Positions 1 to 5,609 of a stretch of 8,877 nucleotides of DNA are shown here, one piece after another. A program made the position numbers and the translations under genes. The stretch covers positions 1 through 8,877 of the forward strand of contig WNEG01000103.1 of NCBI GenBank assembly GCA_012910725.1, in the 5' to 3' direction. Origin of the DNA: Candidatus Ethanoperedens thermophilum (GTDB lineage Archaea; Halobacteriota; Methanosarcinia; Methanosarcinales; EX4572-44). The notes beneath the pieces were generated by a model. That model had not been told where the DNA came from, did not search any database, and was given only the letters and a program-made list of their open reading frames with translations. Positions within the stretch are counted from its first letter, which is position 1, and each line of letters starts with the position of its first letter.

Positions 1-3
1 AGT

Positions 4-264
4 TCATCTTACTTGCGCAAGGAGACCCCGTCCACGAGGGCGGGGAGGAATTGCGCACACCTCCTGTATAATTACAAATACCAGCGTATTGGCTTTAAGC
101 CCTCCCGCTGGTTGGAGTAAGTGCTCCTCGGAGCTGTTAAAAGAGGTTTTTGAATCCTGCACACCGTCCTTACCTCTCGGGACTTTTAATACAGGATCAC
201 AGTTGCACCGAACTGGAGCAGTATTCGGTGGTGTGTTGGTATCTCTCTCTTTTAACTTCTGCAT
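4..264 (-). pseudogene. Probable decayed 3' end of an IS200/IS605-type TnpB gene
   Basis: This 86-codon minus-strand frame matches no enzyme I recognise. It has no RuvC motif and no zinc-ribbon cysteine pairs. Its last 20 or so residues (IPPRPRGRGLLAQVR) are encoded by a GC-rich hairpin of the type that closes the guide-RNA scaffold at the right end of many archaeal TnpB elements. I therefore read it as the tail and right end of a TnpB element whose catalytic part is gone. An AGGAGG sequence sits about 9 nt upstream of its ATG, so a short independent gene is possible but less likely. The overlapping plus-strand frame (89-301) looks like a shadow. The element would have pointed towards position 1, with its guide coming from DNA at or beyond the window edge. 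Confidence 0.4.
15..56 (-). ncRNA. Right-end hairpin of a TnpB guide RNA (omega RNA-like)
   Basis: Two nested inverted repeats are visible. The outer arms are GCGCAA (15-20) and TTGCGC (51-56). The inner arms are CCCCGTCC (26-33) and GGGCGGGG (38-45), closed by an ACGA loop and including one G-T pair. On the minus strand this reads as a pyrimidine-rich strand, a CCCCGCCC stem and a GCGC end, which resembles the terminal stem of right ends in IS605-family archaeal elements. The resemblance is from memory and not from a search. A rho-independent terminator is less likely because no T tract follows on either strand. Confidence 0.45.
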
Positions 265-291
265 TGTTTTAATGCCTCCTGATCAACCAGG

Positions 292-335
292 GGCTTCTTA
301 AGCCTCTTCCTCGACCCGTTAGGGTCAGGGAGGGG
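292..335. repeat. Two adjacent small hairpins in the 5' non-coding region
   Basis: GGCTT (292-296) pairs with AAGCC (300-304) around a CTT loop. GACCC (313-317) pairs with GGGTC (322-326) around a GTTA loop, with CCTC (309-312) and GAGG (330-333) able to extend it imperfectly. They lie just upstream, on the minus strand, of the TnpB-like tail and may be part of the same decayed element. No function can be assigned. Confidence 0.35.
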
Positions 336-547
336 TAGTTGACCATCATCTTCTCTTGAAACATTTTATAGAACTGACTGAACGGATAAAAGGATTTCCT
401 CTGGGCGATGGATGTTGTAGAACACAAATATCAGACATGACATGGAGCCATGTGTCTTCTTCCCACTTAAAATAGGAAACATACTCATGGATGATTTCGA
501 GGAACTATGGAAAAAATAAAGTGCTCAAGAAACTGCATACAACGCAA
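301..547. other. Intergenic stretch with no supported gene
   Basis: Apart from the hairpins at its left edge I see no RNA gene, promoter or intact coding region. A minus-strand frame without a usable start (346-504, 52 codons) contains a protein-like run YFKWEEDTWLH and may be a remnant of a lost gene, but nothing confirms it. Confidence 0.5.
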
Positions 548-820
548 GCATAAACTAACCGGCAACTCTTGATTGCGCAAGCACTACACAACTTCGTTGT
601 GCATAAACTAACTCTTGATTACAAAGTAATCAAGTGCATAAACTAACCGGCAACTATTGATTGTGCAAGCACTACACAACTTCGTTGTGCATAAACTAAC
701 TCTTGATTACGAAGTAATCAAGTGCATAAACTAACCAGCAACTCTTGATTGTGCAAGCACTACACAACTTCGTTGTGCAGAAACTAACTCTTGAATAACT
801 CTTGATTGCGCAGCAATCAA
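548..820. repeat. Three-copy 88-bp tandem repeat made of hairpins
   Basis: Units begin at 548, 636 and 724, each at GCATAAACTAACC, so the period is exactly 88 bp. Each unit has two parts that both start with GCATAAACTAAC (53 and 35 bp). The first ends in hairpin CACAAC-TTC-GTTGTG. The second ends in TTGATTAC-loop-GTAATCAA, with loop AAA in unit 1 and GAA in unit 2. Units 1 and 2 differ at only three positions. Unit 3 has a changed end that closes with CTTGATTGC-GCA-GCAATCAAG (801-820 region). Stop codons fall in all plus frames, so it is non-coding. It is not a CRISPR array, because no unique spacers separate the copies. Its role is unknown; it could be a REP-like or MITE-derived array, or lie in the leader of the argC transcript. 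Confidence 0.85.
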
Positions 821-836
821 GATTCGAAACAAAGAT

Positions 837-1013
837 ATGCTTGAAGGTTCCTGTAGTAGGTGTGATTATCACTACTGCTGCGGTTGGTGCAGGGCAAGAT
901 CAAGATCTGTATCGCTTTTGCGATGCTGGGATAAACAACTGACCGTAATTAACTCCACATCGCTTTTGCGATGTGGAGATGCACATACAATAAAGAGGTT
1001 TACAAAGAGATGA
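837..1013 (+). CDS. Possible 58-residue cysteine-rich ORF overlapping the argC start
   Basis: The frame starts at an ATG and ends with a TGA that overlaps the argC ATG as ATGA, a layout typical of translational coupling. The product would hold eight cysteines, with a metal-site-like cluster C6, C9, H12, C14, C15 and C18, then a duplicated SLLRC produced by the two hairpins at 911 and 959. Against it: no SD precedes the ATG, and a second open frame (802-942, TTG start, ending GAGQDQDLYRFCDAGINN) overlaps it and is as plausible. The duplicated hairpin suggests non-coding origin. I recognise neither product. Confidence 0.2.
   Translation: MLEGSCSRCDYHYCCGWCRARSRSVSLLRCWDKQLTVINSTSLLRCGDAHTIKRFTKR
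911..924. repeat. Small hairpin ATCGC-TTTT-GCGAT
   Basis: A perfect 5-bp stem with a TTTT loop. The 15-nt sequence at 911-925 recurs exactly at 959-973 inside the larger hairpin before argC, 48 nt downstream. Confidence 0.7.
953..978 (+). promoter_or_regulatory. Strong 11-bp hairpin in the argC leader
   Basis: CTCCACATCGC (953-963) pairs perfectly with GCGATGTGGAG (968-978) across a TTTT loop. The stem ends about 31 nt before the argC ATG and 16 nt before its SD-like GAGGT. It could be a structured leader, a processing site or a terminator for upstream transcription. No T tract follows, which argues against a classic terminator. An upstream ATG at 971 lies inside the stem and is an unlikely argC start for that reason. 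Confidence 0.55.
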
Positions 1014-2026
1014 AAAAAATGATTAAGGTTGGCATTGTTGGGGGTTCGGGTTATACTGGCGGTGAACTACTGCGCCTGTTATCTTTTCACCCAGGAGCAG
1101 AGGTTGTTGCGGTTACATCAAGACGTTTTGATGGAATACCTGTGTCAAGCGTCCATGCTCATCTTGGGAAAATATATGACCTGTGTTTTGAAAATCTTTC
1201 CCTGGGAGAGGTTGCAGGTCGGTGTGATGTGGTGTTTACTGCTGTCCCTCATGGAAGTGCTATGAACATGGTACCTGAATTATTAGACTCGACCATGGTT
1301 ATTGATTTGAGTGCTGACTATCGCTTGCCGCCCATGGTCTTTGAACAGGTTTATGGGCTCACCCATTGCGATTCGAGAGAGGCTGTTTACGGCATTCCAG
1401 AGCTTTATGATGTCGCAGGTCATGCGTTGATTGCAAATCCGGGTTGCTATCCCACTGGCGCTATTCTTGCAGCAGCACCTCTCGCAAGTGAAAGATTGTT
1501 AACTTCAGTAGTGTTTGATTCAAAGTCAGGTATTTCTGGTGCTGGAGCAGAGCCAACCGCGGTAAGCCATTATCCCAATATGGCTGAAAACATACAGGCT
1601 TATAAACTCACCACTCACAGGCACACTGCTGAAATCGTGCAGGAGCTAACACGTTTTGACGAGACGCTGCATAGTATATGTTTCACGCCGCACATTATAC
1701 CTTCTGTTAGAGGTATTCTCACGACAGCGCATCTTTTCACAAAAAAACAACTGACCAGCGAGGAGGCTGTGCACCTGTACAAAGAGTTCTATAGGGATAA
1801 GCCCTTTATTCGATTAAGAGAGAATGTCCCCTCTCTCCCGGGAGTTCGCGGCTCCAATTTCTGCGACATACACATCGAGGTTGATAAGGCAACTAACAGA
1901 GTGGTTGTGATATCAGTGATTGATAATCTTGTCAAGGGTGCATCAGGACAGGCGATACAGAACATGAACAAGATGTTTAACCTTGATGAAGTCACAGGAT
2001 TGTGGTACGGCGGGCTTGCACCATAA
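1010..2026 (+). CDS. argC: N-acetyl-gamma-glutamyl-phosphate reductase
   Basis: Catalyses the NADPH-dependent reduction of N-acetylglutamyl-phosphate to the semialdehyde, the third step of arginine biosynthesis, in the cytoplasm. The 338-residue product has the Rossmann loop GIVGGSGYTGG (residues 8-18), the catalytic cysteine in ANPGCYPT (Cys146), the SGISGAGAEP and THRHTAEI active-site segments, and a C-terminal SVIDNLVKGASGQAIQNMN typical of the family. Length and motifs are complete. I chose the ATG at 1010 because GAGGT (995-999) lies 10 nt upstream; the ATG at 1019 (MIKVGI) is the other good choice. An in-frame ATG at 971 sits within a hairpin and adds residues foreign to the family. First gene of the apparent operon, followed after 40 nt by a CBS-domain gene and then argJ. 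Confidence 0.97.
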   Translation: MKKMIKVGIVGGSGYTGGELLRLLSFHPGAEVVAVTSRRFDGIPVSSVHAHLGKIYDLCFENLSLGEVAGRCDVVFTAVPHGSAMNMVPELLDSTMVIDLSADYRLPPMVFEQVYGLTHCDSREAVYGIPELYDVAGHALIANPGCYPTGAILAAAPLASERLLTSVVFDSKSGISGAGAEPTAVSHYPNMAENIQAYKLTTHRHTAEIVQELTRFDETLHSICFTPHIIPSVRGILTTAHLFTKKQLTSEEAVHLYKEFYRDKPFIRLRENVPSLPGVRGSNFCDIHIEVDKATNRVVVISVIDNLVKGASGQAIQNMNKMFNLDEVTGLWYGGLAP

Positions 2027-2053
2027 ATAAGAGGAACAAACACAACCTGAGTA

Positions 2054-2058
2054 GGAGG
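2054..2058 (+). promoter_or_regulatory. SD that fixes a TTG start
   Basis: GGAGG lies 8 nt before the TTG at 2067. The only nearby ATG (2062) reads into a stop after two codons, so the TTG start is well supported. Confidence 0.8.
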
Positions 2059-2066
2059 AATATGAT

Positions 2067-2555
2067 TTGAAAGTCAAAGATGTAATGAACACAGATGTAA
2101 TAACCTGCACACCTGAAGAAACCGTAAAGAACGCAGCACAGGTACTGAAGAAACGCCGAATAAGCGGTCTTCCGGTAGTCGAAAACGATGAGCTTGTCGG
2201 CATAGTAACCGAGACAGATATATTAAAATTATTAAAAACTCATTCTGTTGGTGGAGATCTGTGGCTTCCAAGCCCCTTTGAAGTAATAGAGGTACCGCTG
2301 CGAGAATTTATCGGATGGGAAGAGTTAAAGCACAGTCTTGAAAGTATCGAAAACAAACCGGTGGAAAAGATAATGACGACAAGAGTTTATACAGTCTCGC
2401 CTGAAGACAGTATTGAAACTGCCTCTGAAAAAATGGTAAAACATCGAATAAACCGCCTACCAGTGCTGGAAAAAGAAAAGCTTGTTGGGATAGTTGCACG
2501 CGGCGATATCATAAAATCTCTGGCGAGTGGGGAAAGTGAAAGCCTTATCGACTGA
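2067..2555 (+). CDS. Tandem CBS-domain protein
   Basis: A 162-residue protein that is essentially a pair of CBS domains. The first (about residues 4-58) begins KDVMNTDVITCTPEETV and ends LVGIVTETDILKLL. The second (about 99-153) begins KIMTTRVYTVSPEDSI and ends LVGIVARGDIIKSL. The linker contains a tryptophan- and proline-rich patch. There is no signal peptide, membrane segment or fused enzyme domain. CBS pairs commonly bind adenine nucleotides or S-adenosylmethionine and sense energy state. Placement between argC and argJ, 40 nt after one and 6 nt before the other, suggests a regulatory role in arginine synthesis, but the ligand and partner cannot be read from the sequence. Translation starts at TTG behind a strong GGAGG. 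Confidence 0.9.
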   Translation: MKVKDVMNTDVITCTPEETVKNAAQVLKKRRISGLPVVENDELVGIVTETDILKLLKTHSVGGDLWLPSPFEVIEVPLREFIGWEELKHSLESIENKPVEKIMTTRVYTVSPEDSIETASEKMVKHRINRLPVLEKEKLVGIVARGDIIKSLASGESESLID

Positions 2556-2561
2556 AACACG

Positions 2562-3731
2562 ATGAAAGAACTTAACAGTGGAATCTGCGCCATAGAGGGT
2601 GTCAGCACATGGGGTATTAAAGAAGGAAAATATGGACTTGCCATAATACTTGCAGAAGGATGTGCAGTTGCTGTGTGCACACAGAATAAAGTAATCGCTG
2701 CTCCACTAATTGTAACAAAAAAACATCTTGAAAGCCAGAAAGGACATATAAAAGCTGTTATTGTAAACAGCGGAAATGCCAATGCCTGCACAGGTCAAAA
2801 AGGAATTGAAGATGCAGAGGAAATGTGTAAAATCCTCGCACAAAAGCTCAATTGCAAAAAAGAAGAAATCCTTGTTGCATCAACAGGCATAATCGGGCGA
2901 CTTCTCTCTGTTGATAAAATAAAACAGCAAATAGACAAAGTTATGCCAGAACTTGCATCAGGAAGTATTGCAAGTCAGAAAGCAGCAGAAGCAATAATAA
3001 CCACTGATACCACAATCAAGCAGTTTGCAGTGGAAACAAAGGGACATGTACGTGTTGGCGGCATTCTAAAAGGCGCAGGAATGATTGCACCAAACATGGC
3101 AACGATGCTCGCTTTTATCTGCACGGATGCATGTCTTCAAGAGAGTGTTCTGCAAGACTGCCTGCAGAAATCTGTGGATAAAAGCTTTAACATGACTATT
3201 GTTGACGGGGATACCAGCACAAACGATATGGCAATCCTCATAACCACCGGAAAAAAGGAATGCGGCGCAACAGAATTCCAACAAGTACTGGATACAACCT
3301 GCATCAAACTTGCCAGGATGATGGCAAAGGACGGGGAGGGTGCAACAAAACTAATCGAACTTACAGTAACAGGCGCAGAAACACCAGACGACGCAAAAAA
3401 GATCACACGAACAATACTTACATCACCACTTGTAAAAACCGCAATCTTTGGGGAAGACCCGAACTGGGGGCGCATCATTGCAGCAGCAGGTAGAAGTGGT
3501 GCAAACATGAACCCGGAAAAAGTAACCCTCAAATTCTCAGACAAAAGGAATAGTGCAATAATAATAGATAAAGGGAGCACTCTCGAAACCACGAGCAAAA
3601 TCAAAAAGATAATGAAATCAGACACCATTAATATAAAACTTGACCTTAACCTCGGGAAAGATACAGCAACCGGCTGGGGATGCGACCTTACCTACGAATA
3701 TGTGAAAATAAACGCAAAATATAGTACATAA
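2562..3731 (+). CDS. argJ: Glutamate N-acetyltransferase / ornithine acetyltransferase
   Basis: Transfers the acetyl group from N-acetylornithine to glutamate, closing the cyclic arginine pathway; some members also use acetyl-CoA. The 389-residue precursor is of normal length. The signature KGAGMIAPNMATMLAF is present, with self-cleavage expected between Ala180 and Thr181, Thr181 being the nucleophile of the beta chain. Other conserved pieces are the VNSGNANACTG segment (oxyanion region TGIIG follows), DGDTSTNDM, DGEGATKL and FGEDPNWGRI. The C-terminus TGWGCDLTYEYVKINAKYST is the normal family ending. It starts 6 nt after the CBS gene without a clear SD, so it is probably coupled to it. Whether it is mono- or bifunctional cannot be told from sequence alone. 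Confidence 0.97.
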   Translation: MKELNSGICAIEGVSTWGIKEGKYGLAIILAEGCAVAVCTQNKVIAAPLIVTKKHLESQKGHIKAVIVNSGNANACTGQKGIEDAEEMCKILAQKLNCKKEEILVASTGIIGRLLSVDKIKQQIDKVMPELASGSIASQKAAEAIITTDTTIKQFAVETKGHVRVGGILKGAGMIAPNMATMLAFICTDACLQESVLQDCLQKSVDKSFNMTIVDGDTSTNDMAILITTGKKECGATEFQQVLDTTCIKLARMMAKDGEGATKLIELTVTGAETPDDAKKITRTILTSPLVKTAIFGEDPNWGRIIAAAGRSGANMNPEKVTLKFSDKRNSAIIIDKGSTLETTSKIKKIMKSDTINIKLDLNLGKDTATGWGCDLTYEYVKINAKYST

Positions 3732-3743
3732 GAACGTTTTTTG

Positions 3744-4631
3744 ATGATGACTGATAAAAATATTGCTATTATAGCTTTCAGGAGGGATGAGGTGAAAGCC
3801 AGACGACTCCAGCAGCATCTTGATGCTGACCTGTTGTTGTATGACGATGGAGTGTTTGAAAAGGCACTCTCATACAGTGCAGTTGTAGCAATAATGGCTG
3901 TAGGAATAGCGGTCAGGTGTGTAGCTCCTTTTTTAAGGGACAAATGGTCTGATACTCCGCTTGTTGTTGTGGATTCGAATCTGACTTTTGCGGTATCTCT
4001 TGTGGGGGGGCATCATGGTGCAAACGAGCTTGCCCTAAAACTTGGAGAGTTTGGACTTGTTTCGGTGATTACTACTGCAACCGATGCCCATCAAAGACCA
4101 TCGGTCGAGGGAATTACAAAACAGTTGGGGGCAAGGATTGTTAACAGACCATCGACAAAAAGTGTGAATCTTGCACTTCTTAAAGACGATGTACCTGTGG
4201 TTTATCTCAGTGGCCCAAAAGTTGTGCTGGTTGATGATAATGTTTCTGTGGTTGAAAAAAAAGACCTTCGTGGGAAGTTCATCGTTGGAATCGGTGCACA
4301 CCGTAATATCAACAGTGATAAAGTGATTACATCTATTATAATAGCACTTGAGAGTGCAGGTGTTTCCATTGATGATGTTTCTTTTTTTGCAACTGCCGAA
4401 TTAAAAAAAGGTGAACCTGGAATTATTGGCGCAGCAGAACACTTTGCTAAACCACTGGTGTATGTACCGCATGATGTTATTAACACGATGAACCCGCCTT
4501 CTGCATCAAAGGCGGTGCGTCTCGGACTGGTGGGCGTGTGTGAGCCTTCTGCTCTTGCAGTAGCTCATAAAAAAACAATTGTCCTTCCAAAACAAATCTA
4601 CGGAGATGTGACCATTGCAATCGCAAAATAA
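3744..4631 (+). CDS. cbiG: Cobalt-precorrin-5A hydrolase
   Basis: Opens the delta-lactone of cobalt-precorrin-5A with loss of acetaldehyde in the anaerobic corrin pathway. The 295-residue product has the CbiG N-terminal region, with GIAVRCVAP (residues 54-62) and the hallmark GGHHGANELA (88-97), then a middle region, and the CbiG C-terminal domain from GIGAHRNI (about residue 180), with FFATAELKKGEPGI and the ending LVGVCEPSALAVA. It is complete. The start is uncertain between ATG 3744 and ATG 3747 (TTG at 3741 is also in frame); no SD is visible. It follows argJ by 12 nt across a T6 run, so it may be read from the arg transcript. The coding sequence contains long homopolymers (G7 at 4004-4010, A8 at 4255-4262, T7 near 4383) but the frame is intact. 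Confidence 0.93.
   Translation: MMTDKNIAIIAFRRDEVKARRLQQHLDADLLLYDDGVFEKALSYSAVVAIMAVGIAVRCVAPFLRDKWSDTPLVVVDSNLTFAVSLVGGHHGANELALKLGEFGLVSVITTATDAHQRPSVEGITKQLGARIVNRPSTKSVNLALLKDDVPVVYLSGPKVVLVDDNVSVVEKKDLRGKFIVGIGAHRNINSDKVITSIIIALESAGVSIDDVSFFATAELKKGEPGIIGAAEHFAKPLVYVPHDVINTMNPPSASKAVRLGLVGVCEPSALAVAHKKTIVLPKQIYGDVTIAIAK
4602..4605 (+). promoter_or_regulatory. SD that fixes the TTG start of cobJ
   Basis: GGAG within the end of cbiG lies 9 nt before the TTG at 4615. No ATG or GTG in the same frame lies near the conserved N-terminus, which supports the TTG. Confidence 0.65.
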
Positions 4632-5379
4632 TAATAAACTGTATGTAGTTGGTATTGGACCTGGCTCTGTGCAGGATATGACCATTCGTGCACAAAAAGC
4701 ACTTGAGTCCTCGGAATACATACTTGGAAACGGCACGTATCTTGACCAGATAGCTCCATTACTTGCCGGAAAAAAAGTTATTAGAAGTTATATGGGTGGT
4801 GAGGTGAAGCGTGCACAAAAAGCAGTTGAACTTGCAGAGAACAGCATCGTATCCATCATAAGTGGTGGTGATGCCAACATCTATGGCATGGCAGGACTCG
4901 TGCTCGAGGTAGCAGAGAAAAAAGAACAAACCAATATCGAGATAATACCAGGTGTCACTGCTATTACTGCCTCGGCAGCATGTCTTGGAGCACCTATCAC
5001 AGCAGACTTTGCAGTCATAAGCCTGAGTGATCTCCTCACACCATGGGAGATTATTAAACGGCGGCTGTATGCTGCTGCCGAAGCTGACTTTGTCATAGCC
5101 CTCTACAATCCCAAAAGCAGGAAGAGAACAGGCCATTTAAAAGAAGCAATTCAAATAATCTCACAGGAGAAAAAACCACAAACACCGGTTGGAATAGCTC
5201 AAAACATAACAAGAGAAGGCGAACACACAATCGTCACAACACTTGGAGAATTTATGAAATTCTATGATGAAGTGGATATGCGCACAACAGTTCTCATTGG
5301 AAACAGAGAGAGTAGAATATGGAATAACGCCGACAGGATTATAACACCACGCGGATACCATAGAAAGTATAGTCTATAA
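4615..5379 (+). CDS. cbiH: Cobalt-precorrin-3B C17-methyltransferase
   Basis: S-adenosylmethionine-dependent methylation at C17 with ring contraction, giving cobalt-precorrin-4; the aerobic-pathway equivalent is CobJ. The 254-residue protein shows the methylase motifs in order: VVGIGPGS (11-18), ILGNGTYLDQI (36-46), SGGDANIYGMAG (83-94), IPGVTAITASAACLGAPITA (111-130), the diagnostic LTPWEIIKRRL and ALYNPKSRKR (162-171), and VGIAQNITREGE. It is the short single-domain form, without the extra iron-sulfur domain found in some fused CbiH proteins. It overlaps cbiG by 17 nt, so translation is probably coupled. In an undisturbed operon cbiC would come next; instead element 1 begins about 50 nt downstream. 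Confidence 0.95.
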   Translation: MQSQNNNKLYVVGIGPGSVQDMTIRAQKALESSEYILGNGTYLDQIAPLLAGKKVIRSYMGGEVKRAQKAVELAENSIVSIISGGDANIYGMAGLVLEVAEKKEQTNIEIIPGVTAITASAACLGAPITADFAVISLSDLLTPWEIIKRRLYAAAEADFVIALYNPKSRKRTGHLKEAIQIISQEKKPQTPVGIAQNITREGEHTIVTTLGEFMKFYDEVDMRTTVLIGNRESRIWNNADRIITPRGYHRKYSL

Positions 5380-5404
5380 TTCGTTGGTTAATCGTTTTAG
5401 ATAA

Positions 5405-5419
5405 TGTCAGATGATGACA
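5405..5419. other. Hairpin between cobJ and element 1
   Basis: TGTCA (5405-5409) pairs with TGACA (5415-5419) around a GATGA loop. It could be part of the left-end structure recognised by a transposase or a weak signal after cobJ. No T tract follows. Confidence 0.4.
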
Positions 5420-5422
5420 CCA

Positions 5423-5436
5423 TTTGTTTAAACAAA
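5423..5436. promoter_or_regulatory. 14-bp palindrome, operator-like, at the left edge of element 1
   Basis: TTTGTTTAAACAAA is a perfect 14-bp palindrome. It lies a few bases upstream of a TATA-like box for the ribbon-helix-helix-like gene. Such proteins usually bind palindromes at their own promoters, so an operator is a reasonable guess. Part of it (GTTTAAACA, 5426-5434) is repeated at 6820-6828 on the other side of the element, so it may instead mark the insertion target. TTTAA is a known target type for IS605-like elements. Confidence 0.45.
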
Positions 5437-5438
5437 AG

Positions 5439-5447
5439 AATTATATA
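5439..5447 (+). promoter_or_regulatory. Archaeal TATA-like box for the element 1 genes
   Basis: AATTATATA, preceded by a purine-rich AAAAG that could serve as a BRE. Its centre lies about 28 nt before the ATG at 5472, the spacing expected for a leaderless transcript beginning at that ATG. No SD precedes the ATG, which agrees. Confidence 0.55.
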
Positions 5448-5471
5448 CTATTAGAGATACAGTTAGTAGTG

Positions 5472-5609
5472 ATGAAAAAGATACGAACTGATGATAACGC
5501 ACATGAGATATTATACGTTGTTAAAAGGGAGATGAAAGAGAGAGGTATTGAAAGACCTACTTTTTCAGATGTTATTCGATGGATGTACCATGAAAGTCAT
5601 AAGAACTGA
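5472..5609 (+). CDS. Small ribbon-helix-helix-like protein of element 1
   Basis: A 45-residue protein beginning MKKIRTDDNAHEIL. The pattern is a short basic strand (KKIRTDD), a first helix (about residues 9-24), a turn with ERPT, and a second helix with SDVIRWMYHES, as in CopG/antitoxin-type DNA-binding folds. I chose the ATG at 5472 because the TATA-like box fits a leaderless start there; an in-frame TTG at 5424 would add 16 residues that look like non-coding DNA. The gene overlaps tnpB by 20 nt, so the two are probably co-expressed. It may repress the element promoter through the nearby palindrome. The fold is inferred from pattern only. Confidence 0.6.
   Translation: MKKIRTDDNAHEILYVVKREMKERGIERPTFSDVIRWMYHESHKN

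Noticed and set aside
89..301. Plus-strand 70-codon frame
   Set aside because: It lies opposite the TnpB-like tail and the hairpins, has no motif and no clear SD.
346..504. Minus-strand 52-codon frame as a gene
   Set aside because: It has no start codon near its beginning and no recognisable motif. At most it is a remnant.
548..820. CRISPR array
   Set aside because: The units are near-identical along all 88 bp, so there are no unique spacers between repeats.
821..835. tRNA T-loop-like GATTCGAAAC
   Set aside because: No acceptor stem, D-arm or anticodon arm can be placed around it.
971..1009. Upstream ATG at 971 as argC start
   Set aside because: It lies inside a hairpin stem, has no SD, and adds residues MWRCTYNKEVYKE that do not belong to the ArgC N-terminus.
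3736..3742. Terminator at the T6 run between argJ and cbiG
   Set aside because: The run is short, no hairpin precedes it, and cbiG starts within 2 nt. Co-transcription is at least as likely.
4004..4010. G7 tract in cbiG as a phase-variation switch
   Set aside because: The frame is intact, and a metabolic gene with several other homopolymers gives no sign of switching.
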